Below, in pieces: positions 58,437 to 64,000 of a stretch of 64,000 nucleotides of DNA. Both the position numbers and the translations under genes were made by a program. Below the pieces are notes generated by a model. It worked only from the letters and a program-made list of their open reading frames with translations. It was not told where the DNA came from and made no database searches. The first letter of the stretch is position 1; every line of letters begins with the position of its first letter. The stretch comes from Rossellomorea aquimaris (GTDB lineage: Bacteria > Bacillota > Bacilli > Bacillales > Bacillaceae_B): NCBI RefSeq assembly GCF_003315075.1, contig NZ_QNRJ01000004.1, positions 186,001-250,000 of the forward strand. Direction: 5' to 3'.

Positions 58437-59684
58437 CTAAGAAACAGCAGCTCCAGCCTTCACTTCATTTTCCAACGGAATTTCTTTCAAAATAGGAACG
58501 GCTTGAATATGGTCATGCGTCTGAAGAAGCGATTCCAGTGTCTCTTTCCTGCCTTCAACAAATACGTACAAGTAATCGTCCAGCTGAATACGATCCTTTA
58601 GAATGAACGATGGAAGCCAGTTTTGATACTCATCCGTTTCACGGATTCTTAAGACCCATTGGTGGCTGCTCTCTTCAACAACCTCTTCCGCATTCACGGT
58701 ACTTACGGCAGAGTCGGTATACTTCCTCTCTATCAACGACAGGAAATCCTCTACCATGGCGCTGCCTGTAGGCAATTTTCCGGCTCCCGGACCAAGCAGG
58801 GTAATCCTTCCTACAAGACTGCCCTTAAGGGATATGGCATTTTCCACATCCTCCACACTGTAAAAAGGATGGGTGTCATGGACAAGGATGGGCTCTACTG
58901 CACCTTGGATATGGTCGACTGAATCCCGCCGGAGAGAACCTACGTGCTTAAACCGTAATCGAAAGGATTCCGCTGCCTGGAGCCACTCTGCAGTCAGGTC
59001 GGATATCCCCTTACGTCGGATATTCTTCCAATCGGGCTGTCTGCCAAAGGCTGTTTGACTTAAAATAAGCAATTTATAGAACGCATCATAGCCTTCGATG
59101 TCATTAGTCGGATCGGCTTCAGCGTATCCTTTCTCCTGAGAAATCTTTAAGGCTGTATCAAAGGCAAGGCCTCTTTTTCTCATTTGAGATAAGATGAAGT
59201 TGGACGTCCCATTCAGAATCCCTTGAATTTGTCTGATCTCATTCACCTTCAGAAGCTGCCTGATACTGCCGATCACAGGGATTCCCCCGGCTGTCGTCGC
59301 TTCAAATCCGACCGATATCCCCTTCCTTTTCGCCTTCTCCAATAGCTCAGGACCATATTTGGCAAACATCGCTTTATTGGCCGTGACGATATGAACCCCC
59401 TTCTCAATGGCTTCGGTTAAATACGTATAGCTCGGCTCTTCCCCCACGATCGCTTCAAAGATCACGTCGAGGTCCGGGATATCCAGGATGTCTTGGAAAT
59501 CCGTTGTGACGTTGATGGATGTTCCAATGCTTCGCTCCTTTGTGGGATCTTTAATAAGGACCGCCCTAACCTTCACCTCTTTACCCAGGACTTCCTTCAA
59601 TCTGTCCTGATGAGTATCGATTGCTTCACAGACCCCTTGCCCTACCGTTCCGAACCCCAGAAGTGCCACATTAATCGTTGACAT
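58437..59684 (-). CDS. hom: Homoserine dehydrogenase
   Basis: 415 residues. NAD(P) motif VALLGFGTVGQGVCEAI (6-22), catalytic-domain segments GGIPVIGSIRQLLKVNEIRQ and ILNGTSNFILSQM, and GYAEADPTNDIEGYDA near 200-215, the homoserine dehydrogenase signature. The C-terminal part forms an ACT-like regulatory domain. Reduces aspartate semialdehyde to homoserine. No thrC or thrB follows; instead an aspartokinase does. A SAM-I riboswitch upstream points to methionine supply as its main role. Second ATG chosen for spacing to AGGAGG. Confidence 0.94.
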   Translation of the reverse strand: MSTINVALLGFGTVGQGVCEAIDTHQDRLKEVLGKEVKVRAVLIKDPTKERSIGTSINVTTDFQDILDIPDLDVIFEAIVGEEPSYTYLTEAIEKGVHIVTANKAMFAKYGPELLEKAKRKGISVGFEATTAGGIPVIGSIRQLLKVNEIRQIQGILNGTSNFILSQMRKRGLAFDTALKISQEKGYAEADPTNDIEGYDAFYKLLILSQTAFGRQPDWKNIRRKGISDLTAEWLQAAESFRLRFKHVGSLRRDSVDHIQGAVEPILVHDTHPFYSVEDVENAISLKGSLVGRITLLGPGAGKLPTGSAMVEDFLSLIERKYTDSAVSTVNAEEVVEESSHQWVLRIRETDEYQNWLPSFILKDRIQLDDYLYVFVEGRKETLESLLQTHDHIQAVPILKEIPLENEVKAGAAVS

Positions 59685-59786
59685 CATTCAGCCTCCTTTT
59701 ATCGACTTTTCACTTTATGCGTAATTCATTCCAGTTGAAGATCCACTTGAGGGATATGAGCGGAAAAGAAAAAGGTATACAGAAAA

Positions 59787-59940
59787 GCCCTCTTCTTTTA
59801 AGAAGAGGGCTAAATGAGCATGCTCCTCCCCTTATCTTCCAGATTCGTTTGGAATCTGTAGGAATTGGCACCTTTACAGTCTGATCCTGCAGGTTGCCGG
59901 GCTTCATCGGGCCTATCCCTCCGCCGCTCTTGATAAGAGA
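59787..59940 (-). promoter_or_regulatory. SAM-I (S-box) riboswitch with terminator
   Basis: On the minus strand: P1 CTTATC (59937-59932)...GATAAG (59836-59831), AAGAGCGGCGGAGGGA, then GGCCCGATGAAGCCCGGCAA and AAGGTGCCAATTCC, the S-box core. A 12-bp hairpin AGCCCTCTTCTT (59812 leftwards) with TTTTCTG is the terminator. SAM binding should stop transcription into hom and the aspartokinase gene. Confidence 0.95.
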
Positions 59941-60199
59941 TATAATGTTTCGTTTTGGTATTACTTTCTATTTGAGTATGAATTGGATTATAAAGGGGAT
60001 TCATTCCCTCGTCAATACTATTTTTAGTATTTTCCAAAAATTCTTTCTAATGTTACTGACCCCATCATTTCCTATCGGTTTACTTAAATTTGAACCCGGT
60101 CTGGGAGTTTATCAATCTAATTTGCAAAGAGACGTTTTAACCTTTTCTGGCAGGGAAAACTATTCCATATCCCTTTAGTTGAAAGGAACCGGATCAATT
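59941..60199. other. Gap between riboswitch and DUF2254 gene
   Basis: About 260 nt, AT-rich, shared by the leftward riboswitch transcript and the rightward gene. It must contain both promoters, but I see no convincing -35/-10 pair, small gene or repeat. Confidence 0.5.
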
Positions 60200-61585
60200 A
60201 TGCTGAAAAAAATGCTCCCCTTATCCATTAAAAAGTATATGCTTATGTCCAAACGGCAGAGAATGCGTGAGATTCGGCTGACCATTTGGTACATGCCGTT
60301 CTTTTATATTTGTTTTTCCATACTGCTTGTAGCACTCACCCTCTACTTAGATCTGTATGCTGACATCTCTCAATATACCTTTAACTTCTTAAGTATGGAT
60401 GCATCTGTTACTCGCATGCTTGTCAGTACACTTATCGGAGCCATCCTGACGCTCAGTGCTTTCACCTTGAATTCACTGCTTGTTGTGCTCACGATGTTCA
60501 GTGGTCAATTTTCACCCAGGATGCTCCTGGATTTCATTTCGGACAAACAAACACAGCACGCCCTCGGGATTTTCAATGGCAGCTTTGTATATGTACTGCT
60601 CCTCTTTCTTTTTATCGGAAATTCAAAGGAAGAACTGTTTGTGGCTGCCCCGATCATGACAATCGGACTCGCTTTCCTTACTTCTGTCACCTTTATCTTC
60701 TTCATTAACCATGCGTCTACTTGGATGCAGGTACACAATATTACGTACAATATGAAGCAGGTTTCTGAAGTGATGATCAATCAAACGCTGAAACATGACT
60801 TAGAAGCCCATCGAACCAGCAATACCGGCGATATGATGGAGCATCATAAGGAGAATATCATTCATGTGAAGTCAAGAGAGTCGGGATATATACAGCTGAT
60901 CGATTTTCATGGAATGATCGAATCGGCAAAAGATGATCAGCTTGTCATCCAGCTCCACTATAAAGTCGGAGATTATGTTTTGGCCGGGAATGAATTGGTG
61001 AGCATATGGGGACCGAATACCGAGGATATTTCTCCTGATCACTATCTCAACTTTATCGAAATGGGCCATAAGGAAACGGAAATTCAAGACCTGCAGATGG
61101 GGATTCATAAGCTTGCTGAAGTTGCGATCAAATCCCTTGGGAATGATGATCCCAAAACAGCCTCCAATACGATTGATCAATTGGCCGATCTGATGATCAC
61201 AGTTGAAGAACACCTTTCCTTCACCCCGTATTTAATCGACCGGGAAGGAAGCATTCGGATCATTCTCCAGACAGAAGCCTTTCATTATTATCTCTATCGT
61301 GGATTTGGCTATATCAGGCATTATGCCAAAGACAATCATCTCATCATCACTGATATCGTACGGGCACTCGCTCTTATTGCAGAGTCCATTGATCCATCTA
61401 AGCACAAAGCCCTTTGGGAATTTGCCTGTAATACCATTGATCATATTGAGAAAGAAGTGATTTACGAATTGGACAAAACCTTTCTTCTGCAGGAGGTTCA
61501 CAAACTGGCACGGCTCACCCAGGAGCTTGACGAATATAAAAAAATCGAAAGGAAATTCTATCCTTCGGCAAATGAAAATGTATAA
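60200..61585 (+). CDS. DUF2254 membrane protein
   Basis: 461 residues from MLKKMLPLSIKKYM. Four N-terminal membrane helices (FFYICFSILLVALTLYLDLY, LIGAILTLSAFTLNSLLVVL, FVYVLLLFLFIGN, MTIGLAFLTSVTFIFFINHA) and a cytosolic C-terminal domain (SGYIQLIDFHGMIESA, LHYKVGDYVLAGNELVSIWG). ALTLSAFTLNSLLVVLTMFSGQFSPRML-like text around 90-115 is the DUF2254 hallmark. Function unknown; a channel or sensor has been suggested by topology only. A TTG seven codons earlier is an alternative start. Confidence 0.85.
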   Translation: MLKKMLPLSIKKYMLMSKRQRMREIRLTIWYMPFFYICFSILLVALTLYLDLYADISQYTFNFLSMDASVTRMLVSTLIGAILTLSAFTLNSLLVVLTMFSGQFSPRMLLDFISDKQTQHALGIFNGSFVYVLLLFLFIGNSKEELFVAAPIMTIGLAFLTSVTFIFFINHASTWMQVHNITYNMKQVSEVMINQTLKHDLEAHRTSNTGDMMEHHKENIIHVKSRESGYIQLIDFHGMIESAKDDQLVIQLHYKVGDYVLAGNELVSIWGPNTEDISPDHYLNFIEMGHKETEIQDLQMGIHKLAEVAIKSLGNDDPKTASNTIDQLADLMITVEEHLSFTPYLIDREGSIRIILQTEAFHYYLYRGFGYIRHYAKDNHLIITDIVRALALIAESIDPSKHKALWEFACNTIDHIEKEVIYELDKTFLLQEVHKLARLTQELDEYKKIERKFYPSANENV

Positions 61586-61622
61586 AAAAGCTTCATTCCT
61601 TTCAGAAGGAATGAAGCTTTTT
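61584..61622. terminator. Bidirectional terminator
   Basis: AAAAAGCTTCATTCCT / AGGAATGAAGCTTTTT, perfect 16-bp stem. Confidence 0.93.
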
Positions 61623-61664
61623 GTCTGGCTGGATTTTCATTTGAAATACTATTGTTTTTAAACA

Positions 61665-63095
61665 TTATGAGCGATCAAAAAGCGCACTACCTGCAATCCC
61701 GGGATTGGTCATTTCATAAGGATTCAAGATCAAATCAAGCTCTTCTTCCGTCAGAACATCATATTCCAGACAAAGCTCTCTCACAGACTTCCCTTTTAGA
61801 ATAGCTTCCCTGGCAATACGCGATACGACTTCATATCCTAAGTGTGGATTGACTGCGGTGATGATCCCTACGCTATTTTCCACATATTCCTTCATACGTG
61901 TTTCATTTGCTTCGATTCCAACAAGACAGTTGTCTGTAAAGCTTCTGAACGCATTGTTCATGATGCTGATGGATTGAAGGAGATTAAAAACGAGTACCGG
62001 TTCCATCACGTTCAGTTCAAGCTGTCCGGCTTCTGATGCCAGGGAGATGGTCTGATCATTTCCCATGACCTGAAAGGCAACTTGATTGATCAGCTCCGGC
62101 ATGACGGGATTCACTTTACCAGGCATGATGGAAGAACCGGGCTGTCTCGATGGCAGTGAGATTTCACCAAGTCCTGCCCGTGGTCCTGAAGCCATCAATC
62201 GCAGGTCATTGGCAATCTTGGACATATTGATCATACATACCTTCAAGGCACCAGAAACTTCTGTATAAGCGTCGGTATTTTGCGTGGCATCGACGAGATG
62301 CAGAGCACCTGTTAAAGGCAATCCGCTTATATCAGCCAGATGCTTCACTACATTCTCCATATAAACAGGATCAGCGTTCAATCCGGTCCCTACTGCGGTC
62401 GCTCCCATATTCACTTCATATAGGTGCTCCCTGGTTCGTCCGATCCGTTTAATATCGCGCTCCACTACCCTGCTGTACGCCTCAAACTCCTGACCAAGTC
62501 GAATCGGTACAGCATCCTGCAGGTGGGTACGGCCCATTTTAATGACAGGATCAAACTCCTGGGCTTTCTTTTTGAAAGCATTCAGCATATCTTCCATCGT
62601 GACCAGAAGCTTTTCCAATAATTTAAGAGTGGAAATATGGATGACCGTCGGGAATACGTCATTGGTTGATTGAGACATATTCACATGACTATTAGGGCTT
62701 ACTTTCCCATATTCCCCTTTACGATGGGACATGAGCTCAAGGGCACGATTGGCAATGACTTCATTGGCATTCATATTAATGGAAGTGCCTGCCCCTCCCT
62801 GTATGGGATCCACGATAAAGAATTCATGAAGCTTTCCTGCCAATATTTCATCAGATGCTTGCACGATGGCTTGACCGATCCCGTCATATAGACGTGTGGT
62901 CTGCATATTGGCAAGAGCCGCCGCTTTCTTAACCGTCGCTAAGGCATCGATCATCTCTTTATGGATTTTGTACCCCGTAACAGGAAAGTTTTCCACTGCC
63001 CGTAAGGTTTGAATTCCATAGTACACATCTTCAGGTACTTCTTTTTCTCCAAGAAAATCTTTTTCTATTCTAAATCCACTAGTGACATTTATCAT
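61665..63095 (-). CDS. aspA: Aspartate ammonia-lyase
   Basis: 476-residue fumarase/aspartase-superfamily enzyme. Signature GSSIMPGKVNPVMPELINQV (about 318-337), QGGAGTSINMNANEV near 100-114, SQSTNDVFPT and GRTHLQDAVP. Converts aspartate to fumarate and ammonia. Aspartase rather than fumarase is favoured by the N-terminal RIEKDFLGEKEVPEDVYYG and the overall length. GAGGAG precedes the ATG. Shares its substrate with the two aspartokinases but stands alone. Confidence 0.93.
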   Translation of the reverse strand: MINVTSGFRIEKDFLGEKEVPEDVYYGIQTLRAVENFPVTGYKIHKEMIDALATVKKAAALANMQTTRLYDGIGQAIVQASDEILAGKLHEFFIVDPIQGGAGTSINMNANEVIANRALELMSHRKGEYGKVSPNSHVNMSQSTNDVFPTVIHISTLKLLEKLLVTMEDMLNAFKKKAQEFDPVIKMGRTHLQDAVPIRLGQEFEAYSRVVERDIKRIGRTREHLYEVNMGATAVGTGLNADPVYMENVVKHLADISGLPLTGALHLVDATQNTDAYTEVSGALKVCMINMSKIANDLRLMASGPRAGLGEISLPSRQPGSSIMPGKVNPVMPELINQVAFQVMGNDQTISLASEAGQLELNVMEPVLVFNLLQSISIMNNAFRSFTDNCLVGIEANETRMKEYVENSVGIITAVNPHLGYEVVSRIAREAILKGKSVRELCLEYDVLTEEELDLILNPYEMTNPGIAGSALFDRS

Positions 63096-63211
63096 TTTTT
63101 TCTCCTCATTTTCGAATTACAGTTACTCTAATTGATGATTCTATCAATTCCTCGGACAGTAGGCAATATGTTTAATTGCACCTCCAAATTTTACATTGTT
63201 TATACATAAAT

Positions 63212-63238
63212 ATAAAGCCCGCATGGTATCGGCAGGCT
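63212..63238 (-). terminator. Terminator after methanogen-output-domain gene
   Basis: AGCCTGC / GCGGGCT stem on the minus strand followed by TTTATATTT. Confidence 0.8.
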
Positions 63239-63241
63239 CTA

Positions 63242-63871
63242 TTATTTCTGATTGACCTGCTCCCGCAACACTTCCAGCTCATGAACAAGCTTCATGACAA
63301 GCTCATCACTTTGTCTTAGCTGTTCATTCAATAAGCGAATGGTTTCTTCTTCCCATTGAAACGGGTTGCCGTGATCAGGAGTATAATGTAAGTCCCTGTA
63401 GACGTCTCCTTTTTCATCCTCCGTTTCACGGAAATAGACCGCTACTTCACAGCCTGAGTCCCCAACTGCTATTCTCTTTCGTAAAACCACTTTCGAGTAA
63501 CCGAATTGACGGGATGCAATTCCACCGAATACGCTTGATGTCATATTGCACAAATGAGGCGCGTCCTGAACGGCCTCTCCAAATGGGCAAGCCGTAGCCT
63601 TCACCACGACATGATCAGGATAGACTTCAGATATATAAAAATGCCCACCGATTGAATTTTTCAAATCGACAATGACCTCCGCATATCTGTCCACCGTCCA
63701 TTCCTCATCCTTCTTCCCATATATTCCTTCTATCCATTCCCCTGTCCGAAGACCGATTTGACGAATGTATTCATCGGCTGTTTTACCTACCGTTTTCTGA
63801 TGTATATACGCATATTGAGTGATGAGTTTACTTAAGAAAATCGTGCCGGTTAGTGATGTCTTAGTTTCCAC
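63242..63871 (-). CDS. Methanogen output domain-like regulatory protein
   Basis: 209 residues. Central domain (about 20-165) with VVVKATACPFGEAVQDAPHL, CNMTSSVFGGIASRQFGYSK and VGDSGCEVAVYFRET resembles the methanogen output domain 1 family, with three conserved cysteines. A C-terminal coiled coil follows (EETIRLLNEQLRQSDELVMK). Such proteins are putative signal output modules of unknown target. GTG start with AAGGAG at 7-nt spacing. A cre-like site lies about 40 nt upstream. Confidence 0.78.
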   Translation of the reverse strand: METKTSLTGTIFLSKLITQYAYIHQKTVGKTADEYIRQIGLRTGEWIEGIYGKKDEEWTVDRYAEVIVDLKNSIGGHFYISEVYPDHVVVKATACPFGEAVQDAPHLCNMTSSVFGGIASRQFGYSKVVLRKRIAVGDSGCEVAVYFRETEDEKGDVYRDLHYTPDHGNPFQWEEETIRLLNEQLRQSDELVMKLVHELEVLREQVNQK

Positions 63872-63910
63872 CTTATCACTCCTTCATTTTTTTCAGGAAC
63901 TCCACTTATT

Positions 63911-63924
63911 AGGAAACGCTTACA
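63911..63924 (-). promoter_or_regulatory. cre-like site (CcpA)
   Basis: On the minus strand TGTAAGCGTTTCCT matches TGWAAGCGNTWNCA except for the last base. Position 40-53 nt upstream of the GTG start is suitable for catabolite control. Confidence 0.5.
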
Positions 63925-64000
63925 TTCTTCTTAAACTTTATGAGGGGCTTCCACAAAATTCTGTAAAGACAGATGAATAGCCATTTCTTTCTTCAGTATA

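Noticed and set aside
1-64000. tRNA, rRNA, prophage or transposase genes
   Set aside because: Looked for on both strands; none recognised. The repeat island at 56.4-57.1 kb has no transposase.

Overview
This 64 kb window looks like the chromosome of an aerobic, endospore-forming member of the Bacillaceae. The evidence is spore coat proteins of the CotF type, an SspH-type small acid-soluble spore protein, a GerA-family germinant receptor operon, AGGAGG-type ribosome binding sites, a SAM-I riboswitch, and Fur, PhoP, Rex and OhrR type sites. GC content is intermediate. Gene content and order recall Bacillus subtilis yus/yfi genes, but the organism is not B. subtilis; a marine or soil genus such as Rossellomorea is a guess. 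I see no tRNA, rRNA, prophage, CRISPR array or intact insertion sequence.

Layout. 1-0.7 kb: two CotF-like coat genes. 0.8-6 kb: a ferric hydroxamate uptake locus (FhuF-like reductase, ATPase, two permeases, and a divergent binding lipoprotein) around two Fur boxes. 6-9.9 kb: a gerABC-type operon. 10-20.6 kb: household and accessory genes (oxidoreductase, thioredoxin-like, lipase-like, spore proteins, alkaline phosphatase with a Pho box, an arginine-deiminase-fold enzyme, acyl-CoA ligase, DEAD-box helicase). 20.6-24.6 kb: repeats, an FMN reductase, the ohrR/ohr pair and a FAD oxidoreductase. 24.6-28.8 kb: a five-gene leftward operon (DM13 protein, response regulator, histidine kinase, membrane-anchored MsrAB, Crp-family regulator). 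28.8-41 kb: mixed genes including catDE with an HxlR regulator, a NERD protein, an MFS transporter, a second HxlR/oxidoreductase pair and a thermolysin-like protease. 41-51 kb: a seven-gene leftward siderophore operon. 51-64 kb: a second deiminase-fold enzyme, transporters, a coat protein, an L,D-transpeptidase, a 0.8 kb repeat island, hom plus aspartokinase behind a SAM riboswitch, a DUF2254 protein, aspartase and a regulator-like protein.

How the genes work together. The siderophore operon has the complete gene set expected for schizokinen: diaminobutyrate aminotransferase and decarboxylase, N-hydroxylase, acetyltransferase and two IucA/IucC synthetases, with no gene for the acyl chain of rhizobactin 1021. 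Its last gene is an aspartokinase, which probably feeds aspartate semialdehyde to diaminobutyrate. Exact Fur boxes precede both this operon and the uptake locus about 45 kb away, so synthesis and import are probably co-regulated by iron. A second aspartokinase sits behind hom under a SAM riboswitch, so the two isozymes appear to answer to iron and to methionine.

The most unusual signals are three intergenic arrays with exact periods of 20, 21 and 25 nt; a recurring palindrome with the arm GAGGGACGGACCT; a nested repeat island at 56.4-57.1 kb with a 99-nt hairpin inside a Bacillaceae-type repeat; a probable CTG start on the siderophore aspartokinase; an orphan Fur box between convergent genes; a perfect Rex site upstream of the secreted protease; and the MsrAB/DM13/two-component operon.
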